This document shows, in pieces, positions 43,008 to 52,946 of a DNA stretch of 64,000 bases (the first letter of the stretch is position 1; each line of letters begins with the position of its first letter). The stretch comes from an uncultured cyanobacterium (lineage in GTDB: Bacteria; Cyanobacteriota; Cyanobacteriia; PCC-6307; Cyanobiaceae). The notes beneath the pieces are model-generated. The model saw only the letters and a program-made list of their open reading frames with translations, ran no database searches and was not told the origin of the DNA. The stretch spans positions 1 to 64,000 of the forward strand of contig CAIOGZ010000010.1 of assembly GCA_903858015.1 (NCBI GenBank). Direction: 5' to 3'. The position numbers and the translations under genes are program-made.

Positions 43008-43142
43008 GGGCTCCCAGCCCCCCTGCCGCTCCCTTGCTCCCAGCAGCAGCTGGCGCGGCGCCTTGATCCAGCCGCTGCCGAAGCACCGGTGCTGCAGCTG
43101 GTCTGAACGACCCAATCCCAGCCAGGCCCTACCTGATCGCGG

Positions 43143-43763
43143 CTACTTGGCGGGCTTTCCGGGGTGGAAGCTGGCGCTGAAGGTCAGCAGGTCGAGGCCG
43201 CTGAACAGAAAACTGATCCCCACCAGGGTGCCGAGAACCCACAGCAAGCTGAGCGATTTCATCGTGAGGATCATCAAGCCCAGGATCAGGGTCACGATGC
43301 CATTGGCGAGGCCCCAACCCCACCCTTTGACCTGCCGGTGGGTCAGGGCCGTCACACTGGCCACGGCTCCCTCGACCAAAAACACCACCCCGATCGCCAG
43401 GGCCAGGGCCGCCACCTGGGAGGCGGCGGCGGTAGGGCCCGAGGCGAGCTGCCGCACCATCCAGATACCGGCCACCAGGAACAAGCTGGCCACGGTGAAG
43501 CGCCAGAAGCTGATCGCACCGCTGAGGCGTGAGCTCCGGGCCAGGGTGTTCACCCAGCCGACGATGCCGGCCACCAGAAATCCAATCGCCACCACGGCGG
43601 TGACCCAGACGGAGGCCAGCACCGGAAACACCATGGCCAGCAAGCCCAGCACCAGCATCAGAACGCCCTCAGCGAGGGTGAAGGTGCGCAGCGCTTCACT
43701 ATCTCGGGCCAGGCGGCTGGCTCCACCAGCGCCGGGGATCAGCTCGTTCAGTTCGGGGGCCAT
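43143..43763 (-). CDS. HdeD-family (DUF308) membrane protein
   Basis: 206 residues with six membrane helices in tandem pairs: LAEGVLMLVLGLLAMVFPVL, then AVVAIGFLVAGIVGWVNTL, FTVASLFLVAGIWMV, ALALAIGVVFLVEGAV, GLANGIVTLILGLMIL and LGTLVGISFLFSGLDLL. The paired short hairpins match HdeD, tied to acid or osmotic stress in other bacteria. The ATG at 43763 is the first that fits the conserved part. The mechanism is unknown. It is downstream of ribE, separated by the 14-bp repeat. Confidence 0.85.
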   Translation of the reverse strand: MAPELNELIPGAGGASRLARDSEALRTFTLAEGVLMLVLGLLAMVFPVLASVWVTAVVAIGFLVAGIVGWVNTLARSSRLSGAISFWRFTVASLFLVAGIWMVRQLASGPTAAASQVAALALAIGVVFLVEGAVASVTALTHRQVKGWGWGLANGIVTLILGLMILTMKSLSLLWVLGTLVGISFLFSGLDLLTFSASFHPGKPAK

Positions 43764-43827
43764 GGGCTGGGGACGACCAGGTAAGAGATAGAAAAACCCT
43801 AGACATGGTGGAGAGTTCTGGCCACGC

Positions 43828-43911
43828 CCACCGAGTTCCAACCACCTAGCTCTAACCACCGAGTTCTAACCACCGAGTTCCAACCACCTAGCTGCAAGCG
43901 CCTAGCTCCAA
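43828..43911. repeat. Tandem repeat, six 14-bp units
   Basis: Units CCACCGAGTTCYAA or CCACCTAGCTSYAA at 43828, 43842, 43856, 43870, 43884 and 43898. The array reaches the last 10 bp of ribE, so its stop codon (TAG) is read from within the repeat. Confidence 0.9.
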
Positions 43912-44600
43912 CCGTGGTTGGCCAACCAATCGGCGCTGATCGGCGGCCCCGTCGGTTGGCCTGATGCCAGCGCTGCCGCGATGCCACCTTGCTGCAGCAG
44001 CCGTTCTGTGTACTTGGCGAGCAGATCGGCCTCCAGGTTCACCGCATCCCCCACCCGGCGCAGGGCCAAGCTGGTCGCCGCCCAGGTGTGCGGGATGACG
44101 GCGATCGAGAAATGGCCATCGTCGCTGCAGGCAGCCACCGTGAGGCTGATGCCATCGACGGCCACACTGGCCTTGTCACAGAGGTAGCGGCCGTAGGCAG
44201 GATCGTTCCAGCGCAGGGCAAGATGCCAGGAAGCAGGCAGCCGCTGGATCGCCACCACGCTGCCAAGGCCGTCGACATGGCCGCTGACCAGATGGCCGCC
44301 GAGGCGGTCGCTCAGCCGCAGCGCCGGCTCCAGGTTCACCGCCGCCCCCGCCGCAGCCCGGGCGCCCAAGGTGGTGCGCCACAGGGTTTCCTCACTCACA
44401 TCGGCGCGAAATCCATCCGGCCATAACTCCGCCACGGTGAGACAGACGCCATCGACCGCGATGCTGTCCCCCAGGGCCAGGGGGCCAAGACCCGCAGACT
44501 CCGGAGCCATGGCGGCGGCGCCCCTGCCCAGCAGGCGGAGTCGCACCCCCGCCGGGGCCGGCTCGATCCGGCCCAGGGCCCGCACCAGTCCCGTGAACAT
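43902..44600 (-). CDS. ribE: Riboflavin synthase alpha chain
   Basis: Joins two lumazine molecules to make riboflavin. 232 residues in two similar beta barrels: MFTGLVRALGRIEPA at the start, GDSIAVDGVCLTVAELWP, SDRLGGHLVSGHVDGLGSV, then the second half DKASVAVDGISLTV and HFSIAVIPHTWAATSL. MFTG and the GHxVxGHVDG motif are diagnostic. The start is ATG at 44598-44600. The last codons overlap the 14-bp array. It is divergent from the bifunctional-nuclease gene, with about 70 bp between them. Confidence 0.95.
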   Translation of the reverse strand: MFTGLVRALGRIEPAPAGVRLRLLGRGAAAMAPESAGLGPLALGDSIAVDGVCLTVAELWPDGFRADVSEETLWRTTLGARAAAGAAVNLEPALRLSDRLGGHLVSGHVDGLGSVVAIQRLPASWHLALRWNDPAYGRYLCDKASVAVDGISLTVAACSDDGHFSIAVIPHTWAATSLALRRVGDAVNLEADLLAKYTERLLQQGGIAAALASGQPTGPPISADWLANHGWS

Positions 44601-44669
44601 CGCTGGCTTAGCCGCTGCTGTCGCCATAATCGCCTCAAGGCAACGGCCAAGGCCGGGAGCAAAGCGGGC

Positions 44670-45260
44670 ATGGTGGAGATGCGGGTTGCGGGGATCGCCC
44701 TGGATGCGGCCAGCCGCAGCCCGATCGTGCTGTTGCGGGATCCCGCCGCCCGCCGCCAGGTGCCGATCTGGATCGATCAGGCCCAGGCCCAGAACATCCT
44801 GGCCGGCCTGAACCGCGAGCGCCCAGCCCGTCCCCTCAGCCACGACCTGATGGTGAGCCTGCTCGAGGCCGGCGGCCTCCGACTGGAGCGCATCGTGATC
44901 CACACGATCGAAGACAACACCTTCCGGGCCGTGCTGAAACTGCAGAAGGGCGAAACCGAAACGATCGAGCTCGATGCCCGTCCCAGCGATGCCATCGCCC
45001 TGGCCCTCCGCACCGGCAGCACGATCTGGATGCTGGAGGAGGTGGTGGCCGATGCCTCGATTCCCGTGGATGCGGAAGCCGACGCCGAAGACCAGGAGGA
45101 TTTCCGCCGCTTCCTCGAACGCACAAGCCCGGCCGAACTGATCCGCCACCTGCGCCCCAAGCCCGAAGCCCCCGCGGGCCCGGAATCGGGCGGCCAGCCC
45201 AAGCCCCAGGACGAAGCGGCTGATGGCCCAGACGATGCCCCAGCCCCCCCCAGCGCCTGA
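44670..45260 (+). CDS. Bifunctional nuclease family protein (DUF151)
   Basis: 196 residues. The first 135 form the BFN domain: VLLRDPAARRQVPIWIDQAQ, RPLSHDLMVSLLEAGG, LERIVIHTIEDNTFRA and IELDARPSDAIALALRTG. Homologues in plants and bacteria have DNase/RNase activity reported; a function in cyanobacteria is not settled. The last 60 residues are acidic and Pro-rich. The next gene begins 38 bp before its stop, so the two are coupled. Confidence 0.87.
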   Translation: MVEMRVAGIALDAASRSPIVLLRDPAARRQVPIWIDQAQAQNILAGLNRERPARPLSHDLMVSLLEAGGLRLERIVIHTIEDNTFRAVLKLQKGETETIELDARPSDAIALALRTGSTIWMLEEVVADASIPVDAEADAEDQEDFRRFLERTSPAELIRHLRPKPEAPAGPESGGQPKPQDEAADGPDDAPAPPSA

Positions 45261-46401
45261 GCAGGCGGCCCGCCGGAGCTTCGGCAAGGGCCGGCCCGTC
45301 TCCTTGTTTACCCTTGGCACCATGCGGGCGCTGCAGGACGCCGCGGCCCTGGAACGGGTGCTCCAGGCCGCCCTTAAGGCCGGCATCAACCACATCGAAA
45401 CGGCGCCGGCCTACGGCCCCGCCGAAGCCTTCCTCGGCCAGGCCCTCGCCCGGCTGGCGGAGCACGACCCCACCGCCCGCCGCGGGCTCGTGCTCACCAG
45501 CAAGCTGCTACCGGGGGCAGGGCTGACCCTGGCCGAGGGGCTGGCCCAGCTGCGGGCCAGTTTGGCGCGCCTCGGCATCGCCCAGCTCGACAACCTGGCG
45601 GTGCATGGTCTCAACACCAGCAGCCACCTGAGCTGGGCCCTGGAGGGGGCCGGGGCCCAGCTGCTGGAGGCGGCCCTGGCGGAGGGGCTGGTGGGGCAGG
45701 TGGGATTTTCCAGCCACGGCGACCGGGCCCTGATCGAAGCCGCCCTGGCCAGCGGTCGATTTAGCTTCTGCAGCCTGCATCTGCACCTCTTCGATCCAGA
45801 ACGGTTGCCCCTAGCCCGGCAGGCCTTGGCGGCAGGGATCGGTGTGCTGGCGATCTCTCCGGCCGACAAGGGGGGCCGCCTCTACGATCCGCCGCCCCAA
45901 CTTGAGGCTGATTGCGCCCCGTTCGCGCCGCTGGAACTCGCCTACCGCTTCCTGCTCAGCGCCGGCATCAGCAGCCTCAGCCTCGGCGCAGCCAAGCCGG
46001 AAGACCTGGTCTGGGCCGCCCGCCTGGCCCATGCCGATGGTCCGCTCCGGCCTGAGGAAGGGGCGGCGCTCGCCCGGCTCAAGGCCGCCGCCAAGCGCCG
46101 CCTTGGGCCTGAGAGCTGCGGCCAGTGCCGCAGCTGCCTGCCCTGCCCCTCCGATCTACCGATCCCCGCCCTGCTGCGGCTGCGCAACCTGGCGGTGGGC
46201 CATGGCATGGTGGCCTTCGCCAGCGAGCGCTACAACCTGATTGGCCGCGCCGGGCACTGGTGGGAAGCCCTTGATGCCTCGGCCTGCGCCCGCTGTGGCG
46301 CCTGCTTGCCCCGTTGTCCCCACGGATTGCCCATTCCTGACCTGTTGGCCGATACCCACCGCCGCCTGGCCGCAGCACCCCGGCGGCGGCTCTGGGGCTG
46401 A
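45223..46401 (+). CDS. Aldo/keto reductase with a C-terminal 4Fe-4S ferredoxin-like domain
   Basis: 392 residues. Residues 20-285 are the aldo/keto reductase barrel: LFTLGTMRALQD, NHIETAPAYGPAEAFLGQAL (catalytic Asp/Tyr region), LDNLAVHGLN, GQVGFSSHGD and VLAISPADKGGRL. Residues 295-392 bind iron-sulfur clusters: CGQCRSCLPCP and CARCGACLPRCP. The first motif (CxxCxxCxxCP) is the standard one for this subfamily. The substrate is unknown; an electron-transfer role is likely. The start overlaps the nuclease gene; ATG at 45223 is supported by the immediate downstream coding. Confidence 0.88.
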   Translation: MAQTMPQPPPAPEQAARRSFGKGRPVSLFTLGTMRALQDAAALERVLQAALKAGINHIETAPAYGPAEAFLGQALARLAEHDPTARRGLVLTSKLLPGAGLTLAEGLAQLRASLARLGIAQLDNLAVHGLNTSSHLSWALEGAGAQLLEAALAEGLVGQVGFSSHGDRALIEAALASGRFSFCSLHLHLFDPERLPLARQALAAGIGVLAISPADKGGRLYDPPPQLEADCAPFAPLELAYRFLLSAGISSLSLGAAKPEDLVWAARLAHADGPLRPEEGAALARLKAAAKRRLGPESCGQCRSCLPCPSDLPIPALLRLRNLAVGHGMVAFASERYNLIGRAGHWWEALDASACARCGACLPRCPHGLPIPDLLADTHRRLAAAPRRRLWG

Positions 46402-46425
46402 TCGAGCTCGGCGGGGCCGGCAACG

Positions 46426-47457
46426 CTACGGACGAGCCCGATGCATGGGGGCCGGGGCAGCCCCATCCCATTGCTCCTGCAGCCGGCGCCGTTCGGCCGC
46501 AGCAAGCGGCGGCAGGCTGCGACAGCGGGCCAGCACGGCGGCGGGGGGCGCCAGCAGCTCCCGCAGGGGGGGCGGGAAGCCTGCCAGGGCAGGTTCGAGC
46601 AGCGCCGGCGGCAGGGGGGGCACCCAACCGGCAGCCAGCAGACGGGGCAGCAGGGGTGGCTCCAGGGCCTCAGCCAGCCAATCGAGCGGGGCGCCCGCAG
46701 CACCGGCCGGGCTGAGCAGCAGGTTCCAGCCCAGGGGAGCCCCCTGCTCGGGCAACAGCACCGCCAGGCGGGGATCCCGGCGCAACAGCGGCACCACCCG
46801 CTGGCGCGGCAGCACCGCCGCCTCCGCCTGGCCATCGAGCAGGAGGCTGAGGCCGTCCCGGTCGTCGTAGGCCAGCGCCTGGGCCCGCAAGCGCCGCAAC
46901 CGACCCCCATCCCCCTCAACCAGGGCAAGCGTGACCCGCGGCGAGGCCGGTAACACCACCCTGCCGCTAAGGCTGGGATCGAGCAGCAGATCCCAGCCTT
47001 CGGCCCGGCGGGCCAGCAAATCGGGGCGGTTGCGCAACACCAGCACCCAGGGATTGACGGACCAGGGGAAGGCCAGAACCGGTCCCCCGGCCGGAGCGAA
47101 CAACCGGCTTACCGGGGCGGCAACGGGGTCGAGGCGGGCCAGCAGGGCCGCTGGGCCGATCGGCTGCAGGCTGGCGGCGGCCAGGCTTGAGGCCCAACCA
47201 TCACTGAGCTGGGCCAGGGCCGGTCGAGGGCCAGCTGCGGCCGTCAGGGCCGCCCGCACGGCGGCGGGCTCCTCCAGCAACTGGGCCCGCCAGGTTTTTG
47301 GCAGCCGCGCGATCCAGGTGGCGGGGAGGTCGCCGCGGCTTGCGATCAGGCGCAGACGGGCGGCATCACAGCCCGTCAGGCCCAGGGCAGCCAGGCCAAG
47401 GGAGCCCCCGGCACCGAGCCGTAACACCTGCCGGCGCGACCAACGAAGCTCAGCCAT
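46426..47457 (-). CDS. ABC-type substrate-binding lipoprotein, TAT-like signal
   Basis: 343 residues. The signal is RWSRRQVLRLGAGGSLGLAA and then LTGC, which combines a twin-Arg-like motif with a lipobox; the lipid Cys is near residue 30. The mature part resembles PotD/FbpA-type periplasmic binding proteins: WASSLAAASLQPIGPAALLA, FPWSVNPWVLVLRNRPDLL, EGWDLLLDPSLSGRVVLP and YDDRDGLSLLLDGQAEAAVL. The ligand may be a polyamine or a metal complex. No permease or ATPase is nearby. It starts 8 bp inside the CobT-like gene. Confidence 0.7.
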   Translation of the reverse strand: MAELRWSRRQVLRLGAGGSLGLAALGLTGCDAARLRLIASRGDLPATWIARLPKTWRAQLLEEPAAVRAALTAAAGPRPALAQLSDGWASSLAAASLQPIGPAALLARLDPVAAPVSRLFAPAGGPVLAFPWSVNPWVLVLRNRPDLLARRAEGWDLLLDPSLSGRVVLPASPRVTLALVEGDGGRLRRLRAQALAYDDRDGLSLLLDGQAEAAVLPRQRVVPLLRRDPRLAVLLPEQGAPLGWNLLLSPAGAAGAPLDWLAEALEPPLLPRLLAAGWVPPLPPALLEPALAGFPPPLRELLAPPAAVLARCRSLPPLAAAERRRLQEQWDGAAPAPMHRARP

Positions 47458-48700
47458 CGCCGGACGGTAGAGGGTCGCCAGCCCCAGGCTCGAGCGGGGG
47501 GCCACCTGGAGCAGCTTGGGACGCCCCCAGCAGCTGGCGGCAGGCGGCATCGCAGGCGGTTGCCAGGCCCTCGGGCGAACGCCCCGCCAACTCCCAGAGG
47601 ATAGCCAGACCGCCAGCCCCAACGCCTTCTTTGACGTAGCCCCGCTCGTAATCGGCCAGGGCGGGATGGATCGGGCCCCGAAAGCGCAGGGAAGCCGCGA
47701 ATGCGAGCGGATCCACGCCCCATTGGATGCCAATTCGCTGCAGCAACAGGCTCAGATCGCTGTCGGCCTCCGCGGCCACCCAGGCCGTGGTGCCCACCGC
47801 CGCCAACTCCGCCAGCCTCAAACGCAGGGCGGGAGGGGCTAGGGCCAGGGCCAGGGCCAGCACCGCCGCCATCTGGCTACCGCCGGCCAGTAGCACCGGC
47901 TGGCCCGTCTCAGCAGCAGCCAGCAGCAGCCCGGCCGCCAGAGGCTGCATCGGATCCCCGAGGCAGGCCAGCACCGCCACTGGATCAGGATCTCGTCCCC
48001 AGCCAGCCTTCAACGAGGTCCCGGCCGCCGCCAAGCCGCGGGCCACGAGGTCGGCCTTGAGGGCATGGGCAGGGCGATGCAGGCTGCCACTGACGATGCC
48101 GCCGGCCTCCAGGCCAAGACCCGTCAGCACAGCCTGGGCCGTGGTTGTGCCGCCGGGCACGCATTCGGCCAGCAGCAAGGGGCGGCAGCCGCCGGCAAGA
48201 CTGCTGCGAGCAGCGGCCTGGCCCCAGCGCCGCCCCTGGGCCAGCAGGGCCTCGACCCGGGGCCGCTCCATGGCGCGACCACTGCTGAGGCAGCGGGCCG
48301 GGCCGCCCCCCGCCGGGGGGGGCAAACGCAGGTGGGGCACCGCCGGTGCCACCGCACAACCCAGATCCACCACCAGCGGTTGCAAGCCCAAACCAGCAAC
48401 CACCACCTGGGCGATCAGGGCCGGTGACACCCCGGCCGGCAGGGGCGGCAGGGCATGGGGCAGGCTGGCTGCGGGGCCGAGCAGCAGCAACTCGGCGTCG
48501 GCGGCGGCGGTGGTCAGCCGCGCCGCGGGGCTGGCACCAGCGGCGGAGATCCCAGGCACCGCTGCCGTTTCGGTGGCGGCCAGCAGCAGCAGGACTTGGC
48601 AGTTGCCCAGGCTGGCGGACCAGCGGCGGCACCAGCGATCCGCCGCCGCCGACTCTCCATGCAGCCGCTGGGGGAAGCGAATCACTCCAGAGCGAATCAC
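47450..48700 (-). CDS. CobT-like nicotinate-nucleotide phosphoribosyltransferase family protein (UPF0284)
   Basis: 416 residues of the TIGR00303/UPF0284 branch, distantly related to the CobT enzyme that activates the lower ligand of cobamides. Features: PALIAQVVVAGLGLQPLVVD, AECVPGGTTTAQAVLTGLGL (active-site-like glycine loop), LLAGGSQMAAVLALALAL and YVKEGVGAGGLAILWELAG near the end. Whether this branch has CobT activity is unproven; a role in pseudocobalamin or cobamide synthesis is inferred. It overlaps the genes on both sides by 4-8 bp. Confidence 0.8.
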   Translation of the reverse strand: MIRSGVIRFPQRLHGESAAADRWCRRWSASLGNCQVLLLLAATETAAVPGISAAGASPAARLTTAAADAELLLLGPAASLPHALPPLPAGVSPALIAQVVVAGLGLQPLVVDLGCAVAPAVPHLRLPPPAGGGPARCLSSGRAMERPRVEALLAQGRRWGQAAARSSLAGGCRPLLLAECVPGGTTTAQAVLTGLGLEAGGIVSGSLHRPAHALKADLVARGLAAAGTSLKAGWGRDPDPVAVLACLGDPMQPLAAGLLLAAAETGQPVLLAGGSQMAAVLALALALAPPALRLRLAELAAVGTTAWVAAEADSDLSLLLQRIGIQWGVDPLAFAASLRFRGPIHPALADYERGYVKEGVGAGGLAILWELAGRSPEGLATACDAACRQLLGASQAAPGGPPLEPGAGDPLPSGDG

Positions 48701-49353
48701 TGCGGATCAAGGCAGATCAGGCCGCGCAGGGCCTGGGGTGGTTCGCCGATCGGCGCCTGCAGCCTGGGGAAGATCCAGTAGGCCAGCACATGCAGGCAGA
48801 GGGCCATCAGCAGGTTCTGAATCAGCACCAAAACCAAGGCGGTGAGCTGCACCTGAGCCAAGTCGATGCCGGCACCGAGCCCCACCAAAGCCAGCAGCCG
48901 CTCCAAGAAACCAGCGGCGGCGGTGGTGATCAGCACCCAGAGGTTTTCGCCCACCAGCACCGACAGCACGGCCACCCGTATCAGAAAGCCAAGTGCACCG
49001 ATCAGGCCTGCCACCGCCAGGCTGATCCACCAGTTCAGCCGCCGCCGCCAGCTCCAACCCAGCCACAGGGCCAGTAAACCGTAGGGGAACAGCACCAGGG
49101 GGCCCCGGATCGGGCCCATCAAGACCACCACGAGCAACCCCAGCACAACCACCCCCTCAAGGGCGCAGCGCCAACCATGGCGAAGCTGCAGCAGGGCCAG
49201 CGGCAGGGGCATGGCGAGGCGGAACAGGGGGCTGCCCACCGGCAGGTAATAGAGCGCCACCCACAACAGGGCGGTGGCGGCCGCCAGATAGGCGCTGTCC
49301 ATCAGTTGGCGGGCCTGCCTGGGACTGAGCTGGCGCTGGGGAGGGGGCGACAT
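48697..49353 (-). CDS. DUF2232 polytopic membrane protein
   Basis: 218 residues, mostly hydrophobic, with six or seven helices: YLAAATALLWVALYYLPVGS, LLVVVLMGPIRGPLVLFPYG, LLALWLGWSWRRRLNWW, VGENLWVLITTAAAG and LIQNLLMALCLHVLAYWIFP. DUF2232 proteins occur widely in cyanobacteria and resemble YybS/ECF-type membrane subunits. The function is not known. The start MSPPPQRQLSPRQARQLMDS is the second in-frame ATG; the upstream one adds five residues. It is between the lipoprotein and CobT-like genes of one operon. Confidence 0.82.
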   Translation of the reverse strand: MSPPPQRQLSPRQARQLMDSAYLAAATALLWVALYYLPVGSPLFRLAMPLPLALLQLRHGWRCALEGVVVLGLLVVVLMGPIRGPLVLFPYGLLALWLGWSWRRRLNWWISLAVAGLIGALGFLIRVAVLSVLVGENLWVLITTAAAGFLERLLALVGLGAGIDLAQVQLTALVLVLIQNLLMALCLHVLAYWIFPRLQAPIGEPPQALRGLICLDPQ

Positions 49354-49389
49354 GGTTGGCGCAAACAAAAGGCAGGTGCGGAAAACGGC

Positions 49390-50061
49390 CTAGCGGGGTG
49401 GCGGGGCGGGACGCACCGCCGGGCTGGCCGGCGCAACGGGCTCGGCGGCGGGGCCAGCGGCGGGAGCGGGAGCAGCGGTTGCAGCGGCGCCGATCCGTTC
49501 AATCGTTTCAACCTCGAAGGGCACGCCAGCGGCCCGCAGGGCCTGGGTCACCACCTCCGCCGGAGCGGCGGGATCGGCCTGGGGCAAACGAATCGTGACC
49601 CGGTACGGAGCCGCCTGGGCCGGGGGCTGGGCCAAGCGCGGCCCCCCGGCGCTGCCAGGCCCACTGCGGGACGACGATCCAGCCGCAGAGCGGGCTGGCG
49701 CTGGGGGGAGCGCTGGCACGGCGCCGGGCTTGGGCGCGGCCAGCGGCGTTGGGGCGGGCAGGGCTGGCGTTGTTGGCGCGCTGCCCCCGGGGGCGGCGCT
49801 GCCTGGGGGCAGCGCGCCAGCGGCGCCATTTGCGGGCTCGGCGTTCGGCTGGGCCCCAGGGGAGGCAGGGGTGCTGCTGGCGGCTCCCGCCACCGCCCCG
49901 GCGGCTGGGGGATCGGCGGGGCCGGGAAAGCTGCGGGAGAGGGCCTCCCCAAACGGCGTGCCACTGCAACCTCCGACCAGCAGCAGCGGCAGTAACCAGG
50001 GCAGGGCCTTGGGAACGGGGCAGGCAGGGGGCCGCCGCTGCCACACAGGGTCCGGGTCCAT
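49390..50061 (-). CDS. Lipoprotein with a long Ala/Pro linker, unknown function
   Basis: 223 residues. The signal LPWLLPLLLVGGC contains a lipobox (VGGC), so the mature Cys is near residue 32. A 90-residue Pro/Ala/Ser/Gly linker follows, then a short domain of about 45 residues (YRVTIRLPQADPAAPAEVVT, QALRAAGVPFEVETIERI) that looks like a small alpha/beta unit, and an Ala/Pro tail. The start shares one base with the topA stop (TGATG), so they are translationally coupled. The domain is not recognised. Confidence 0.65.
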   Translation of the reverse strand: MDPDPVWQRRPPACPVPKALPWLLPLLLVGGCSGTPFGEALSRSFPGPADPPAAGAVAGAASSTPASPGAQPNAEPANGAAGALPPGSAAPGGSAPTTPALPAPTPLAAPKPGAVPALPPAPARSAAGSSSRSGPGSAGGPRLAQPPAQAAPYRVTIRLPQADPAAPAEVVTQALRAAGVPFEVETIERIGAAATAAPAPAAGPAAEPVAPASPAVRPAPPPR

Positions 50062-52820
50062 CAGCTGCCCGCTGGCTTGATCACCCGCACCGCACTGGCC
50101 CGCAACCGGCCGGTCTTGGTGGTGGCTGGAGTTTTGGAGGCGGGTTTGGCGGCCTTGGCCGCAGCGCTGCTGGCCTTACTGGCACTGGCCTTACTGCCAC
50201 TGACCTTGCTGCCACTGGCCTTGCCCGTACCCGCCCGGCCGGATCCCTTGCCGCTGGCAGCCTTGGCGGCCAACAGCTCGACCGCCTGCTCCAGGGTGAT
50301 CGTCTCGGCCGTGCCGCCCTCGGGCAGGGAGGCATTGAGCTTGCCCTGCTTCACGTACAGCCCGTAGGGGCCATTGAACAGCTGGATGGCGTCATCGGCC
50401 CCTGGCGGCGTGCCGAGGTCCTTGAGGGCGGTGCGCCCGCCACGGCCGCGCTTGGGTTCGGCCAGCAACTCCAGGGCCCGGGCCAGGCCGATCGCCAGCA
50501 CCTCGTCGTCACCCTTGAGGGAGCGATAGTCCTTCTCGCCCTTGCCCTTGTCGTGCACCACATAGGGTCCGAACCGCCCTAGCCCTGCCTGCACCTTGCC
50601 CCCGTCGGGGTGCTCACCCAGGTGGCGGGGAAGGCGCAGCAGACCGAGGGCATCCTCAAGAGCCATCTCCTCGGGCTTGATCCCCTTGGGTAGGGAGGCG
50701 CGCTTCGGTTTGGGGGTGGCCTCACTGGCCTGACCCAACTGCAGATAGGGCCCGTACTGGCCGAACAGCAGGTAGACGGCTTCGCCGGTTTCCGGATCGA
50801 CCCCCAGCGATTCGGGGCCATCGGCCTTTTGCTTCAGGATCAGCTCGGCGCGGTCGGCATCGAGGTCGGCCGGGGTGACCTCCACCGGCAGGGTGGCCTT
50901 GAGCAGCTCTTCACTGCCGTCGTCGGCCAGCCGTTTCTTTTCGAGGTAGGCGCCGAAGCGGCCGATCCGCACCACACAGGGCAGCCCCTCCAGCTCCACG
51001 GTGCGGGAGACGCCGGGGTCGATGTCACCCTCCCGTTGCAGCACCTGGGTTTCCAAGCCCTGCTCGCCCTTGTAGAAGCCCTCCAGATAGGGAAGCCACG
51101 GCACCTTGCCGGTGGAAATCTCATCGAGGGTGGTTTCCATCCGGGCGGTGAAGCTTGTATCGACCAGATCGGGGAAATGCTCCTCTAGCAGGGCCGTCAC
51201 CGCGAAGGCGGTAAAACTCGGGGTGAGGGCGTTGTTGTGGAGGGTTGCATACCCCCGATCCACGATCGTGCCGATAATCGAGGCATAGGTGGAGGGGCGA
51301 CCGATGCCCTCCTTCTCCAGCATCTTGACCAGGGCCGCCTCGCTGTAGCGGGCCGGTGGCTGGGTCTGGTGGCCGAGGGCCTCGACCAGCTCGCTGCTGG
51401 GGCTATCGCCCACCTTGAGGCTGGGCAGGAGCACCTCCTGGCCCTCCAGGGCGGCATCGGGGTCGTCGCTGCCCTCCACGTAGGCGCGGAAGAAGCCGGC
51501 GAAGTCGATCCGCTTGCCGCTGGCGCGGAAGCTGGCGGGGCCCACGGCGCTGCCGGCGGCGGCCTCCAGGTCGACCGCCAGCATGGTGAGCTTGGCGTCG
51601 GCCATCTGGCTGGCCACGGTGCGCTTCCAGATCAACTCGTAGAGGGCCAGGTCGCGGCCATCGAGGCCAGTATCGGCTGGGGTCCGGAAGGCTTCACCGG
51701 CGGGCCGGATCGCTTCGTGGGCCTCCTGGGCGTTACGGGCCTTGGTGGTGAACTGGCGCGGTGCCGGTGAGAGGTAGTCCTTGCCGTACTTCTCGGCCAC
51801 GCAGCTGCGGGCGGCGTTGATCGCCTGGTCGGAGAGGTGCACCGAATCGGTGCGCATGTAGGTGATGAACCCCCGCTCGTAAAGGGCCTGGGCGGTGCGC
51901 ATCGTTTCCCGGGCCGAGAGCCGCAGCTTGCGGTTGGCCTCCTGCTGCAGGGTGCTGGTGGTGAAGGGCGGCACCGGTTTGCGCAGCGTGGGCTTCTCCT
52001 CCACCGCCGCCACCCGCCACGGGGCGTTCTGCACCGCCTGTTGGAGGGCGCGGGCCTCGGCCTCGCTGAGCAGCCGCGCTTTGGTACCGGCCTTGAGGCC
52101 GCCGGTGGTCTCGTCGAAATCGCCGCCACCGGCGATCCGCTCTCCCTTCACATGGCTGAGCTTCGCCTCGAAGCTGTGGCCGGCCTGCACCAATTTGGCT
52201 TTGAGATCCCAGTAGCTGCCGCTGCGGAAGGCCCGACGGGCCCGCTCCCGCTGCACCAGCAAGCGCACCGCCACCGACTGCACCCGACCGGCCGAAAGCC
52301 CCCAGGCCACCTTCTTCCAAAGCAGCGGCGAGAGCGTGTAGCCCACCAGGCGATCGAGGATGCGGCGGGTTTCCTGGGCGTGCACGAGCTCCATGTCGAG
52401 TTCGCGGGTGCTCTCCAGGGCCCGGCCGATCGCCTCCTTGGTGATCTCGTGGAACACCATCCGCTTAACGGGCACCTTGGGGGAGAGCAGCTGCAGCAGG
52501 TGCCAGCTGATGCTCTCCCCCTCGCGGTCCTCGTCGGTGGCTAGCAGCAGCTGGTCGGCACCCTTGAGGGCGTCCTTGAGCTCCTTGACCACCTTTTTCT
52601 TGTCCTTGGGCACCACGTACAGCGGTTCGAAGGCCTGGGCGGTGTTAACGCCCAAGTTGGCCCACTTCTCACCCTTGTGGCTGGCCGGAATCTCGCTGGC
52701 GTTATTGGGCAAATCGCGCACGTGGCCCATGGAGGCCTCGACGCGAAAATCCTTCGGCAGGTAGCCCCGGATGGTTCTGGCCTTGGTGGGGCTCTCAACG
52801 ATGACCAGGGTGTGCGCCAC
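50061..52820 (-). CDS. topA: DNA topoisomerase I
   Basis: 919 residues. It relaxes negative supercoils. Toprim domain: [17 protein letters not shown] and [17 protein letters not shown]. The active-site tyrosine is in [15 protein letters not shown], and [20 protein letters not shown] lies in the gate. Residues 600 onward hold repeated zinc-lacking topo C-terminal modules, for example [10 protein letters not shown] and [30 protein letters not shown]. The last 60 residues are a Lys/Ala/Ser tail ([17 protein letters not shown]), probably disordered. The start is GTG ([11 protein letters not shown]); longer frames are not conserved. Divergent from ndhB, it heads an operon of five genes. Confidence 0.96.
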   Translation of the reverse strand: MAHTLVIVESPTKARTIRGYLPKDFRVEASMGHVRDLPNNASEIPASHKGEKWANLGVNTAQAFEPLYVVPKDKKKVVKELKDALKGADQLLLATDEDREGESISWHLLQLLSPKVPVKRMVFHEITKEAIGRALESTRELDMELVHAQETRRILDRLVGYTLSPLLWKKVAWGLSAGRVQSVAVRLLVQRERARRAFRSGSYWDLKAKLVQAGHSFEAKLSHVKGERIAGGGDFDETTGGLKAGTKARLLSEAEARALQQAVQNAPWRVAAVEEKPTLRKPVPPFTTSTLQQEANRKLRLSARETMRTAQALYERGFITYMRTDSVHLSDQAINAARSCVAEKYGKDYLSPAPRQFTTKARNAQEAHEAIRPAGEAFRTPADTGLDGRDLALYELIWKRTVASQMADAKLTMLAVDLEAAAGSAVGPASFRASGKRIDFAGFFRAYVEGSDDPDAALEGQEVLLPSLKVGDSPSSELVEALGHQTQPPARYSEAALVKMLEKEGIGRPSTYASIIGTIVDRGYATLHNNALTPSFTAFAVTALLEEHFPDLVDTSFTARMETTLDEISTGKVPWLPYLEGFYKGEQGLETQVLQREGDIDPGVSRTVELEGLPCVVRIGRFGAYLEKKRLADDGSEELLKATLPVEVTPADLDADRAELILKQKADGPESLGVDPETGEAVYLLFGQYGPYLQLGQASEATPKPKRASLPKGIKPEEMALEDALGLLRLPRHLGEHPDGGKVQAGLGRFGPYVVHDKGKGEKDYRSLKGDDEVLAIGLARALELLAEPKRGRGGRTALKDLGTPPGADDAIQLFNGPYGLYVKQGKLNASLPEGGTAETITLEQAVELLAAKAASGKGSGRAGTGKASGSKVSGSKASASKASSAAAKAAKPASKTPATTKTGRLRASAVRVIKPAGS

Positions 52821-52946
52821 GGAAACGCAGGAAATCGTCTCCCTCTTTATCGCATCGGCGTCCTTGGCGACGAACCGGACCGCCACCAACAGGCCTGGAG
52901 CAGGGCAATGGAAGCCTGAAACGGCCGCTACAGTCCGCTGCACCGG

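Noticed and set aside
49390-50061. Coding of a periplasmic or TonB-like protein from the Pro/Ala-rich lipoprotein
   Set aside because: The Pro/Ala linker alone resembles many proteins and no TonB motif is visible.
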